Part shown: positions 1 to 7,545 of the stretch, piece by piece | Position numbering within the stretch: the stretch's first letter is position 1 | Layout: each line of letters starts with the position of its first letter | DNA from: Planctomycetota bacterium | GTDB taxonomy: Bacteria; Planctomycetota; UBA1135; UBA2386 | Assembly (NCBI GenBank): GCA_021776805.1 | Contig: JAJFFD010000171.1 | Span: forward strand, 1 to 64,000 | Length of the DNA: 64,000 nucleotides | Direction of reading: 5' to 3' | Made by a program: the position numbers and the translations under genes | Notes under the pieces: model-generated | Database searches by the model: none | Told to the model about the DNA's origin: nothing | What the model saw: the letters and a program-made list of their open reading frames with translations, nothing else

Positions 1-2684
1 ACCCGCTTCCGCGTGATCGGCTGCGTGTGCGTCCACACCACAACCTCGTAACCCCCAACCGGCAACAGATCCGTCGTAAACACCCCCGGCACCAGACTCG
101 ACACCGGCACTTCCCCATCCTTCCCCCGAATCTTCAAGCTCACCCGCTGCGGCGTGTTCCCCTGCTGATCAGTACACCGAATCCCGATCTTCCCTCCGTC
201 GCCGAAGCTCAACACCCCCAGATCCAGAACCTCGTCTACCCCCAGCTCCTTCTCCCCGATTTCGATCGCAGGGTGCAAGTCACTCACCAGCCGCAGCTGC
301 ACCGTCCCCGGCAAGAGCGGGCCCACTCGCAACTTCCCCGTCTCCCCATCAACAGTTCCCTCACCCGACTCCACCGAGTCCGCGGTCATCACCCGCAGCC
401 GGGCGTCCTTCACCGGCAGCCCATCCGGCCCCAACGCAACCGCACGCAGCCAGGCCGAGGCCCGATCATCGTCTTCCAGCTTGATCAGCAGGTCCGCAGT
501 ACCCGCCCGCACAGTCGCCTCCCTGGCGACCTCCTTCCGACCGACCGCCTCCGGATCGCGCACACCCAGCTGGTACGTGAAGTCCAGGCAGTCCGTGAAT
601 ACGAACTCGCCCATCTCGTTCGTGCGCACTTCCCGTCGCTCGATCGGCGCCCCATCCATCCGAATCTCCATCCCCACCAAAGGCGCACCTGCAGCATCCA
701 ACACCCGTCCCCCGATCCTCGGTCCCGAACCAGCCACCGGATCCCAACGCCGCGTCTCCTCCACATCCAACTCGAAGCTCTCCTGCAGCGCACCACCATC
801 ACCGGTCTGCAGACGTAGCTTCAAGCTGCCCGCCGCGAGACCACTCAGGCGATACGAACCATCGCTCGCCGTCCGCGTCCTCGGCTCCAACCAGGTCGGC
901 TTCTGATAGGTCGAAGCCGTCGAAGCGATCGCCATGCCAGCGACCGGTCGACCCTCCAGATCCTTCACCAGGCCATGAATCGTCGAGCCCGTCTCTAGCA
1001 CCACGTCGTGCCGGGTCCAATCACCGCTGCGCAGGGAGACCTTGCTGCTCGTGCCTACCTTCCCCTGCGCCCGCACGAATACGCTGATGGTCGAACCCAC
1101 CTTCGCGCTACTGCTGCGGTACCAACCTTCCTCATCCGTCACCAGAGTAATCGGTGCCTGGTTGGTGATCAGCTGGTCCAGGCCGCCCTTCACCGGATCG
1201 ATCATGTGGAAGGGCGGTGCCTCCGTGCCGATCCGTACGAGAGCACCTTCGATGGGTTCACCTTCCAGATCCGTGACGATGCCAGTGATACCCGCGCCGC
1301 TTCTCTCCAGGATGATCTCCAAGTCTTCGCCGTTCTTTGGCTGAGCCTCCGGCGCTCCGATCTGGCAATCTTCCGCTTGCGCGGTGACCAGGTAGCTCGG
1401 GTCCATACCGCGCAGTAGGAAGCGGCCATCCGCGTCGCTCTGAACCGCGAGGACCGCTTCGTCGGCGAGGCCGCCGGGGGAGACCCAGATCCAGGCGTCA
1501 GCGATGGGGGCGCCCAGGGGATCCTTCACCAGGCCCCGTACTTCGTTGGCCTTGAGTTGCAGTTCGACATGTTCCGTTTGACCGGCCTGCAGCTGAACCC
1601 TTCTGCCCTTGGATCGATCCAGACGTACGTCGACCATCCCTGCTTCCCAGATTTCGAAGCGGGCGATCCCCGCGTGGTCCGAACTCTGTCGCTCTTCAGC
1701 TAGCAGCGGATCCGCCTGATCCAAGGGCCGGATGATCACGCCGATGGCCTCTGCCGGCTTGCCCTGGGCGTCCTTGACCTTGACCACCAGGTTGGCGGGG
1801 GCAGTCGAGTCTGCGGGGGCCGTACTGACGGTACTGCGGTCGACCTTCTCTGCTTCGGCAGGTACTGCAGTACCCTCGGGTACCTGCTGCGCCATCACCG
1901 GCGCAGGTTCCGCATCCCGGTCCCTGCTCAGGTCCGCGGCTTCCGCTTCGGGCCAGCTCAAGAACAACACCAGGCTGGCGAGGGCGGTGCCCACCGCAAC
2001 TAGCAACTTCTTCGTCGTCATCGTCGATACCAAGATCAGAGGAACCGTGGGGGCCATGGAAGCTGCGCCGGCCATGACCTCCGCCCGAACTGCGGCGAGG
2101 CCGCGGGCCGGGCTGAGGGTCAGAGCGAGCATGCTGGCGAAGCCGGCGGGCAGGATGCCGCGCAGCTGCTGCAGTCCGCGGGCGAGTTGGCTGCGCACGG
2201 TGCCGGGTGAACGGCGCAGGGCGTGGGCAATCTCGCTGGGCTGCAGACCGTGACGAAGATGGAGGACGAGGACCGGTCGGTAGGTTTCGGGTAGAGCTTC
2301 GATGGCCTCGTCGACGGCGGCGGTGAACTCGCTCTCCGCGGCTGCGGAGATCGGGTTTTCTGCTTTGGTCTGTGCGAGGCGTTCGGGCTCGGGCCTTCGG
2401 CCGATCTTGCGTTTCTCCTCCCGCGCTACGTTCTCGAGGATGCCGATGAGCCAGGGTAGGACTCGACGGCCGGGTTCGTAGCGGCGGGCGTCACGGATGG
2501 CGCGGAGGAAGGTGTTCTGCAACAGGTCTTCCGCGCTCGCCGGGTCATGGGCCATGTGAGTGGCCAGGCGCAGGAGCTCGGGCGCGGTACGGTCGAAGAC
2601 CTCGGCGAGGTACTTGGGCCTTCCACTGGTGCGGAAGAGTCCAAAGAGCTCGTCGACGGTCTTTTCTCCAAGGCGCTCGGGCAT
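1..2684 (-). CDS. ECF sigma factor fused to a TM segment and carboxypeptidase-regulatory-like repeats (3' end beyond window)
   Basis: The minus strand is open without a stop from ATG at 2684 to base 1, about 894 codons, and continues off the left edge. Residues about 20-85 look like sigma region 2, with AEDLLQNTFLRAIRDARRY. Residues about 130-185 look like region 4, with LPETYRPVLVLHLRHGLQ and PGTVRSQLARGLQQLR. A hydrophobic stretch (about 222-242) follows, then an Ala/Pro-rich linker, then at least six domains with the pattern GxVxDxxGxPxxxAxV, as in EVRGLVKDPLGAPIADAWI and IHGLVKDLEGRPVAG. That pattern is typical of CarboxypepD_reg/DUF-type beta-sandwich domains. The two halves share one frame: the internal ATG at 2021 lies 663 bases, or 221 codons, downstream. 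I infer a membrane-tethered sigma factor with its domain array outside the cytoplasm. Separate translation from ATG 2021 is possible, because that segment alone resembles a signal anchor. Confidence 0.85.
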   Translation of the reverse strand, partial: MPERLGEKTVDELFGLFRTSGRPKYLAEVFDRTAPELLRLATHMAHDPASAEDLLQNTFLRAIRDARRYEPGRRVLPWLIGILENVAREEKRKIGRRPEPERLAQTKAENPISAAAESEFTAAVDEAIEALPETYRPVLVLHLRHGLQPSEIAHALRRSPGTVRSQLARGLQQLRGILPAGFASMLALTLSPARGLAAVRAEVMAGAASMAPTVPLILVSTMTTKKLLVAVGTALASLVLFLSWPEAEAADLSRDRDAEPAPVMAQQVPEGTAVPAEAEKVDRSTVSTAPADSTAPANLVVKVKDAQGKPAEAIGVIIRPLDQADPLLAEERQSSDHAGIARFEIWEAGMVDVRLDRSKGRRVQLQAGQTEHVELQLKANEVRGLVKDPLGAPIADAWIWVSPGGLADEAVLAVQSDADGRFLLRGMDPSYLVTAQAEDCQIGAPEAQPKNGEDLEIILERSGAGITGIVTDLEGEPIEGALVRIGTEAPPFHMIDPVKGGLDQLITNQAPITLVTDEEGWYRSSSAKVGSTISVFVRAQGKVGTSSKVSLRSGDWTRHDVVLETGSTIHGLVKDLEGRPVAGMAIASTASTYQKPTWLEPRTRTASDGSYRLSGLAAGSLKLRLQTGDGGALQESFELDVEETRRWDPVAGSGPRIGGRVLDAAGAPLVGMEIRMDGAPIERREVRTNEMGEFVFTDCLDFTYQLGVRDPEAVGRKEVAREATVRAGTADLLIKLEDDDRASAWLRAVALGPDGLPVKDARLRVMTADSVESGEGTVDGETGKLRVGPLLPGTVQLRLVSDLHPAIEIGEKELGVDEVLDLGVLSFGDGGKIGIRCTDQQGNTPQRVSLKIRGKDGEVPVSSLVPGVFTTDLLPVGGYEVVVWTHTQPITRKR

Positions 2685-2857
2685 CGGGGGTTCTTGATCC
2701 AGGGGCGTGGATGCGTGGCAGGATGCTAGGAAAAGTGCCGTGGGAGGGATTGGCAGGTGACCTCCTAGGAGACTTGGGCACAGGGGGGCTGTCTCGAACT
2801 GTCCAAGCCAACGGGGTGAATAAGAAGGGCAAGATGGATACCGAAATACAGAATTAC

Positions 2858-2875
2858 TGCTATACTGCTGACATG
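2858..2875 (+). promoter_or_regulatory. Extended -10 promoter placed for a leaderless AbrB transcript
   Basis: TGCTATACT at 2858-2866 matches an extended -10 element (TGn plus TATAMT-like hexamer). The ATG at 2873 lies 6 bases after it, so transcription would begin at or next to the start codon. There is no Shine-Dalgarno sequence. A 10-base palindrome, CTCCTAGGAG, sits upstream at 2762-2771 and could be an operator. This is inferred from sequence only. Confidence 0.45.
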
Positions 2876-3103
2876 GCATCACGAGTTACCGTCAACGACA
2901 GGGGGGTCATCACCATCCCCGCGAGCATGCGTCGTGCACTGGGTCTCGAGGCAGGTGGGGACCTGATCATCGAGCAGACCGCGGACGGCATCCTGCTACG
3001 CCCCTCGATGAGTGTTCCCATTGAGATCTACAGCGAAGAGCGAATCGCCGAGTTCGCCAGTGACGAGGAAGAGATCGACAAGCTGCTCCCGAAGAGCGAC
3101 TAG
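2873..3103 (+). CDS. AbrB/MazE-type antitoxin (swapped-hairpin DNA-binding protein)
   Basis: A 76-residue protein. Residues 1-45 follow the SpoVT/AbrB swapped-hairpin pattern, with VTVNDRGVITIPASMRRALG, then a short strand LIIEQTADGILLRP. The acidic C-terminal tail (EEEIDKLL) is what usually wraps a cognate toxin. I chose the ATG at 2873 because the fold begins there and the -10-like element ends 6 bases upstream. An in-frame ATG at 2834 would add 13 residues not typical of the family. The PIN gene follows directly, so this is most likely the DNA-binding antitoxin that represses its own operon and neutralises the ribonuclease. The specific family name within type II systems is not assigned. 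Confidence 0.85.
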   Translation: MASRVTVNDRGVITIPASMRRALGLEAGGDLIIEQTADGILLRPSMSVPIEIYSEERIAEFASDEEEIDKLLPKSD

Positions 3104-3109
3104 TTGTCC

Positions 3110-3508
3110 ATGCGTGTCTTCCTGGATTCGAACGTGCTCTTCTCGGCGAGTCGTAGGGAGAGCGCAACAGGGAGGATGCTGGTCCTGGCTCTCAAGAGTG
3201 TCGAGCTAATGACGAGCGAGTTGGCTTGTGCTGAGGCCCGACGCAACTTGATTCTGAAACGTGCTGGCTGGCTGGAGGACTTTGACCACCTAGTTGGGAA
3301 GCTTCAGCTTGTTCCCTCTGCGCGCTTCGAATTGCCAGTTGAGCCTTCCGACAAGGACTTGCCGATTCTGTGTGCAGCGATCGGGTCGAAATGCCAGTAC
3401 TTGGTGACTGGTGATCAAAGGGACTTTGGGCACCTCTTTGATCAGGTAGTCATGGGAGTCGCAGTGATTCGCCCGCGAAGATTTACCGAGTTGTTGGTTG
3501 CAGAATGA
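3110..3508 (+). CDS. PIN-domain ribonuclease toxin (VapC-like)
   Basis: 132 residues from ATG 3110; a TTG at 3104, directly after the antitoxin stop, would add two residues. The four acidic positions of PIN nucleases are visible: D6 in VFLDSNVLF, E42 in ACAEARRN, D83 in DKDLPILCAA, and D102 in LVTGDQRDF. The order and spacing fit the subgroup annotated as toxin component, PIN family. Members are Mg-dependent RNases that cut tRNA or other RNA and inhibit growth. It is the second gene of the AbrB-PIN pair, and its stop overlaps an in-frame ATG of the next gene (ATGA at 3505). Confidence 0.88.
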   Translation: MRVFLDSNVLFSASRRESATGRMLVLALKSVELMTSELACAEARRNLILKRAGWLEDFDHLVGKLQLVPSARFELPVEPSDKDLPILCAAIGSKCQYLVTGDQRDFGHLFDQVVMGVAVIRPRRFTELLVAE

Positions 3509-3528
3509 GTTCGATGAAGAGGCTCCCC

Positions 3529-3825
3529 ATGTCAAAGACCATCCAAGAACTGCAGTCCTGGTACCAGGATCATTGTGATGGAGACTGGGAGCACCAGCAG
3601 GGGATCAAGATCGAGACCTTGGACAATCCAGGCTGGTCAGTGGAGATCGATCTGGCGGGGACCGAGCACTCCAAGGTTTCTTTCACTCCGATACGGGAAG
3701 ACCGGAGCGATGACGATTGGGTCGACTGCAGGGTCGAAAAAACCAAGTTCCTGGGTCGGGGCGGGCCTGGCAATCTGGAAGAAGTCCTTGCCTGCTTTCT
3801 GAGCTGGCTGCGGCGTACCTCCTGA
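3529..3825 (+). CDS. Imm53-family immunity protein, orphan
   Basis: 98 residues with the hallmark blocks of immunity protein 53: QSWYQDHCDGDWEHQQGIKI, then ETLDNPGWSVEIDLAGTE, a DDWVDCRVE segment, and GGPGNLEEVLACFLSW at the end. Imm53 proteins are usually encoded beside polymorphic toxins or occur as orphans. The start at 3529 has a GAAGAGG Shine-Dalgarno 8 bases upstream and matches the family N-terminus. An ATG at 3505, overlapping the PIN stop, is an alternative. No polymorphic toxin, Rhs or contact-dependent toxin is visible here, so the protected target is unknown. It probably shares a transcript with the toxin-antitoxin pair. Confidence 0.8.
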   Translation: MSKTIQELQSWYQDHCDGDWEHQQGIKIETLDNPGWSVEIDLAGTEHSKVSFTPIREDRSDDDWVDCRVEKTKFLGRGGPGNLEEVLACFLSWLRRTS

Positions 3826-3842
3826 AAGAATCTACTCGACCC

Positions 3843-3861
3843 TGCTATCCTCACCCCCATG
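3843..3861 (+). promoter_or_regulatory. Extended -10 promoter abutting the triple-RidA start
   Basis: TGCTATCCT at 3843-3851 resembles an extended -10 element, and ATG 3859 follows 7 bases later. No ribosome-binding site is present, so a leaderless message is suggested. The arrangement mirrors that of the AbrB gene. Confidence 0.4.
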
Positions 3862-5058
3862 ACCTCCTCCCGTCTCCCCATCCTCCTCGCGACCCTCCTC
3901 TCCCTCACCTCCCTCCCAGCCCAGGACCGCCAAGTCGTTGCCCCCAAGGGCATCCAACCAGGCGCATCCTTCAGCCCAGCCATCCTCGACGGCGACTTCC
4001 TCCACCTCTCCGGATCCCTCGGCCGCGATCCGGAGACCGGCCAGTACCCAGAAGGCATCGAAGCCCAGGTGCGCCAGACCATCCTGAACATCGAGCCCAA
4101 CCTGAAAGCAGCCGGCCTCGACTTCAGCGATGTAGTCCGGGTCAACGTCTTCCTCGTGGATGCCCGCGACTACGCCGGCATGAATCAGGTCTACCGCTCC
4201 TTCTTCAAGGAGACCCCGCCGACTCGCGCCACGGTCCAAGCGGACCTGGCGGTACCCGGTGCCCTCGTCGAGATCGAGATGCTGGCGGCGAAGAAGGACG
4301 CCGGCCGCAAGGTCATCAAGCCGAGCAAGCTCGCCAGTCCTGCCCTGCCCTTCAGTTGGGGTGTGGAAGCGGGCAACATGGTCTTCGTCGCCGGTGCGAC
4401 CAGTCGTAACCCGGAGACCTTCGAGCCCGTCGGTGGCGACATCAAGACTCAGACCAAGCAGGTGCTCGCCAACATCGGTGCCGTTCTCGAAGAAGCGGGA
4501 CTCACCTACAGCGACGTGGTGGAGTGCAGTGTGTTCTTGGACGATCCGCGGGACTTCGCGGCCATGAACGAGGTTTACCGTACTGTCTTCACGGAAGCGC
4601 CGCCAGCTCGTGCCACCATGCGCGCCAAGCTGATGAACCCGATCCACAAGATCGAGATTCAGTGCTCGGCGGTGCGCGGTGGCGATCGGCGTCCGGTGTA
4701 TCCAGAGGGTGCCAACAAGAATGCGCCGTATTCCCCTGCGATCGCAGCGGGGGATCGGCTCTTCCTGGCCGGACGTACCGGTCGTGGTCCCGATGGCTAT
4801 GCGCCGGGGGATCTCGAGGCGCAGACCAGGCAGGCTCTGGCCAGCCTCAGGAGATCACTCGCCGCGGATGGCCTCGATTTCTCGGACGTGATCAGCACGC
4901 GCATCTACCTGAGCGACATGCGTTACTTCGGAGCCATGAATGCGGTCTACAAGGAGATCATGCCCGAGCCGCGTCCGACGCGGAGCACGGTGGGATCCGT
5001 GCTCATGTCGCCGGAGGCTCTGGTGGAGATCCAGTTCGTAGCGAAGAGAAAGCAGTAG
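3859..5058 (+). CDS. Exported protein with three tandem RidA (YjgF/UK114) domains
   Basis: 399 residues. An N-terminal signal peptide (hydrophobic residues 6-20, cleavage near AQ at 21-22) precedes three complete RidA folds at about 25-145, 160-272 and 278-398. RidA enzymes hydrolyse reactive enamines and imines made by PLP enzymes. The catalytic Arg and the Glu 15 residues downstream are kept in all three copies: R123/E138, R251/E266 and R375/E390. Each copy also has the FSDVVxxxVFLxDxRDFxxMNxVY block. Canonical RidA is a cytosolic trimer of single domains, so a secreted pseudo-trimer in one chain is unusual. It may act on periplasmic imines or merely bind ligands. The stop lies 4 bases from the convergent SRPBCC/YCII gene. 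Confidence 0.9.
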   Translation: MTSSRLPILLATLLSLTSLPAQDRQVVAPKGIQPGASFSPAILDGDFLHLSGSLGRDPETGQYPEGIEAQVRQTILNIEPNLKAAGLDFSDVVRVNVFLVDARDYAGMNQVYRSFFKETPPTRATVQADLAVPGALVEIEMLAAKKDAGRKVIKPSKLASPALPFSWGVEAGNMVFVAGATSRNPETFEPVGGDIKTQTKQVLANIGAVLEEAGLTYSDVVECSVFLDDPRDFAAMNEVYRTVFTEAPPARATMRAKLMNPIHKIEIQCSAVRGGDRRPVYPEGANKNAPYSPAIAAGDRLFLAGRTGRGPDGYAPGDLEAQTRQALASLRRSLAADGLDFSDVISTRIYLSDMRYFGAMNAVYKEIMPEPRPTRSTVGSVLMSPEALVEIQFVAKRKQ

Positions 5059-5062
5059 CTTC

Positions 5063-5902
5063 TCAGTCCTTGGCCGCGGGCAGGCTGGTCATCCAGTTCT
5101 TCAGTGAGAACTCGAAGGTGCCGGCTTGCACGGCTGGATCGGCGGCGAGCAGGTTGCGGGCACGCTTCCAGCTGATCGTGTTGATGATGACGAAGCCCTC
5201 GGTCTGAGAGGCCAGGGGCCCGGCCATGTAGAGCTCGCCCTTGTTGAGCATGGTCATCATGTAGGCGGCGTGGTTGGCCATCTTCGGCTGCTGGGCGGCG
5301 GGCTTGCCCGCCTTCCAATTTGGTCCAGGGGTAAGAGAGGCGAGGATGAAGTTGGCCGGCTTGCCGAGGCCTCTGCGGTCGACGGTCGGTTGGGTGGCGT
5401 AGCGCAGTTGGACTAGGTCGATGCTGCCTTGCCAGGCCTTTTGAAACCAGGCGCGGTATTCGTCCCAGGTCTCGTTCTGTTTGAAGCCGTGATGGGCGAG
5501 ATGCACGTGACTGTGGGCCGGGTTCTCTGCATCCGGGATGATCTCGACTTCGACCCAGGTGGGAAAGGGCTGCTGGTTCATCTCGGCGAAGTTCTCAGGG
5601 CCGCGCCAGTCGAAGACGATGCGTTCGTTCGCGAGCTTCTCGCGGATCCTGCAGCCATGGCTGCCGAAACGTTCACCTTGCGGGTCTTCCTCGGGCATGA
5701 AGGCGATGTGGTAGGGATCGCCGACCGCATCACCTATCCAAGCATCGGCACCGGGGAAGAGGGTGCGAACCCCTTTTGAAGTGGAGAAGAGGCGAAAGAC
5801 CTCGGATGAGGACGCTTCTACCTTGGCATCGATTTCGATACTGCGGGTCTCCTGTGGGCCCTGGAGAGTGCAGGCGATCAGAAGAAGGTTGGTGGTCAGC
5901 AT
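5063..5902 (-). CDS. SRPBCC (AHSA1-like) domain fused to a YCII-related domain
   Basis: 279 residues. Residues about 20-165 form an Aha1/START-like SRPBCC domain (SIEIDAKVEASSSEVFRLFS near the start, WVEVEIIPD in the middle, EYRAWFQKAWQGSIDLVQLR at the end). Residues about 195-275 resemble a YCII-related domain (AAYMMTMLNKGELYMAGPL, EGFVIINTISW). The first residues are hydrophobic with a possible lipobox (LLIAC) but no charged n-region, so export is uncertain. It lies 31 bases downstream of the TetR gene on the same strand and is very likely the target of that repressor. SRPBCC and YCII domains are small-molecule folds; the substrate is unknown. Confidence 0.8.
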   Translation of the reverse strand: MLTTNLLLIACTLQGPQETRSIEIDAKVEASSSEVFRLFSTSKGVRTLFPGADAWIGDAVGDPYHIAFMPEEDPQGERFGSHGCRIREKLANERIVFDWRGPENFAEMNQQPFPTWVEVEIIPDAENPAHSHVHLAHHGFKQNETWDEYRAWFQKAWQGSIDLVQLRYATQPTVDRRGLGKPANFILASLTPGPNWKAGKPAAQQPKMANHAAYMMTMLNKGELYMAGPLASQTEGFVIINTISWKRARNLLAADPAVQAGTFEFSLKNWMTSLPAAKD

Positions 5903-5933
5903 GATGGGGTCCTCATGGGGACTGGGTTGATAC

Positions 5934-6518
5934 TCAGGCTTGGAGGCGATTCAGGTAGTCGCGGAGCATGGCGACGCTGTTCTCGAAGGGGCGCAGGCTG
6001 CGCTCGACTCGGGCTTGCATGACGCCGCCTTCCATGACGGAAAGGACGAGCATGGCGAGGGCTTCCGTATCGGTTCCGTGAGCCAGGCGATCTTGGGCGG
6101 CGTCGAGACAGGCTTTGATCTCGCTGCGCCAGAGGGCGAAGAGTCGGGCGAGTCCCTCGCGCACCGAGTCATGGCTGTCCGCGAGTTCGCCGGCGAGATT
6201 GCCGATGGGGCAGCCGAGCTGACAGGAGGTTTGTTCCAGCATCAGCTGGTAGAAGCCGAGGATGGCGAAGAGTCGCTCGATGGGATCCGCGTGTTGGCGG
6301 GCGGGGGCAGCGATCTCGACTTCGAAGCGTTGGGCATAGTGCTCGAGCACTCCCTGCAGCAGGTCTTCCTTGTTCTTGAAGAAGTGGTAGAGGCTGCCGC
6401 TGCCTGTGCCCGAGTGCTCGAGGATCTGGGCCATGCCAGTCGCTGCAAAACCCTGGCGGTGAAAGAGGCCGGCGGCGCTGGCCAGGAGCTGTTCGCGGGT
6501 CTTGCCTCTGAGTGGCAT
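5934..6518 (-). CDS. TetR/AcrR family repressor
   Basis: 194 residues. The N-terminal helix-turn-helix is clear: REQLLASAAGLFHRQGFAAT, then IAQ-type helix AQILEHSGTGSGSLYHFFKN and KEDLLQGVLEHY. The C-terminal ligand and dimerisation part has CQLGCPIGNLAGELADSH, a block shared with the LmrA/YxaF-like subgroup. It starts at ATG 6518; a -10-like TAAAGT lies 6 bases upstream on the minus strand and overlaps a perfect 20-base palindrome. This strongly suggests autorepression together with the downstream SRPBCC-YCII gene. Ligand unknown; release of repression by a small hydrophobic compound would fit the family. Confidence 0.92.
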   Translation of the reverse strand: MPLRGKTREQLLASAAGLFHRQGFAATGMAQILEHSGTGSGSLYHFFKNKEDLLQGVLEHYAQRFEVEIAAPARQHADPIERLFAILGFYQLMLEQTSCQLGCPIGNLAGELADSHDSVREGLARLFALWRSEIKACLDAAQDRLAHGTDTEALAMLVLSVMEGGVMQARVERSLRPFENSVAMLRDYLNRLQA

Positions 6519-6526
6519 GCGATGAC

Positions 6527-6546
6527 TTTATTGATCGATCAATAAA
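6527..6546. promoter_or_regulatory. Perfect 20-base palindromic operator for the TetR repressor
   Basis: TTTATTGATCGATCAATAAA is a perfect inverted repeat centred 18 bases upstream of the tetR start. It overlaps the likely -10 region of that gene, and its AT-rich sequence stands out from the GC-rich surroundings. Length and symmetry are those of TetR-family operators. Confidence 0.8.
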
Positions 6547-6586
6547 CTACAAGTGCTGCCCCAAAGGTGCTGCAAGCTATTTGTTT

Positions 6587-7519
6587 TCAGTCCTTTACCA
6601 CATCCACCGGGTTGGCGGCTCCCTGCCAAGCCCCGCAGAGAAGGGTCTCCACCTCGGTTCCTCGGGACTTGAGGCTCTGGGCCATGGCGGCGGCAGCGGC
6701 CTCCGCCTTGTGTGGATCCGTGCTCATGGCCAGGAGGGAGGGGCCGTGGCCGGAGATTGTGACGCCGGCGGCTCCTGCCTCTTCTGCAGCCTGCATGGCC
6801 GCATCGATGCCTGCGGTGAGTTGGCGTCGGTAGGGCACATGCACCTCATCCAAGAGGCAGAGGCCAAGCAGTTCCTCGTCCGCGTCGGCGAGGGCGCGGA
6901 GCAGTCCAGCCAGGCGACCGGCGGTGCGCTGGGTGACGGCGATGGGCAGGCTGGCGGGGAGCACCCGATGTACCTCCGCCGTACCGATCTGCACAGCCGG
7001 AGAGACGATGGCGAAGTGCCAGGTCTCGTGCAGGGGATGGGGGATCAGGCGGAAGCGTCGACGGTCGTCCGGACTGCCAATGGGAACCACGACGACGAGT
7101 CCGCCGCAGAGTGCCGCTGCCCCGTGGGCGGGGTCGCTTCCGATCTCCACCAGCAGTTCGTGTACGTCGTTGAGCTCCGGTTGCTTCTTGGCGAAGCGTA
7201 GTGCGGCACAGAGGCCGGCGGTGAAGTCTGCGGAGTTTGTACCGAGGCCGGTGCCGCGGGGAACCGAGCCGGTGACCGTCACCAGAAGTCCCTTGGGCAG
7301 CTTGATGGCGAAGCGCTCGGCGCCGGCGCGGAGTCCACGCAGGATGCTGTCGTGGCGTAGGTCGAGGTTCGAGAAGGAATCCGCACCAGGCCGCTCGACG
7401 ACGAAGCCCTCCACATCGCGCTCTTCGATACTGATGGCAAAGCTTTGGTCCAGAGCGAGTCCCAGGACGCCAAAGCCTGGACCGAGATTGGCCGTGCTTG
7501 CCGGAACCTGAAAGTGCAT
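6587..7519 (-). CDS. thrB: Homoserine kinase (GHMP family)
   Basis: 310 residues from ATG 7519, chosen because the family N-terminus (FQVPASTANLGPGFGVLGLA) begins there; the upstream extension to 7597 reads into the ALDH gene. The GHMP ATP loop is PRGTGLGTNSADFTAG, a little diverged from the usual PxxxGLGSSA. DPAHGAAALCGGLVV and the C-terminal AAGVTISGHGPSLLAM are GHMP motifs 2 and 3. The enzyme phosphorylates L-homoserine toward threonine. No threonine synthase or aspartokinase lies in the window. It follows the ALDH7 gene by 26 bases and may be cotranscribed with it. Confidence 0.87.
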   Translation of the reverse strand: MHFQVPASTANLGPGFGVLGLALDQSFAISIEERDVEGFVVERPGADSFSNLDLRHDSILRGLRAGAERFAIKLPKGLLVTVTGSVPRGTGLGTNSADFTAGLCAALRFAKKQPELNDVHELLVEIGSDPAHGAAALCGGLVVVVPIGSPDDRRRFRLIPHPLHETWHFAIVSPAVQIGTAEVHRVLPASLPIAVTQRTAGRLAGLLRALADADEELLGLCLLDEVHVPYRRQLTAGIDAAMQAAEEAGAAGVTISGHGPSLLAMSTDPHKAEAAAAAMAQSLKSRGTEVETLLCGAWQGAANPVDVVKD

Positions 7520-7545
7520 TTTCTCTGCCAAGTCTTGCCTCGGTC

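Noticed and set aside
27-818. Plus-strand open frame rich in His, Pro, Arg
   Set aside because: It lies opposite the sigma-fusion gene, and its composition is a by-product of GC-rich third positions on the other strand.
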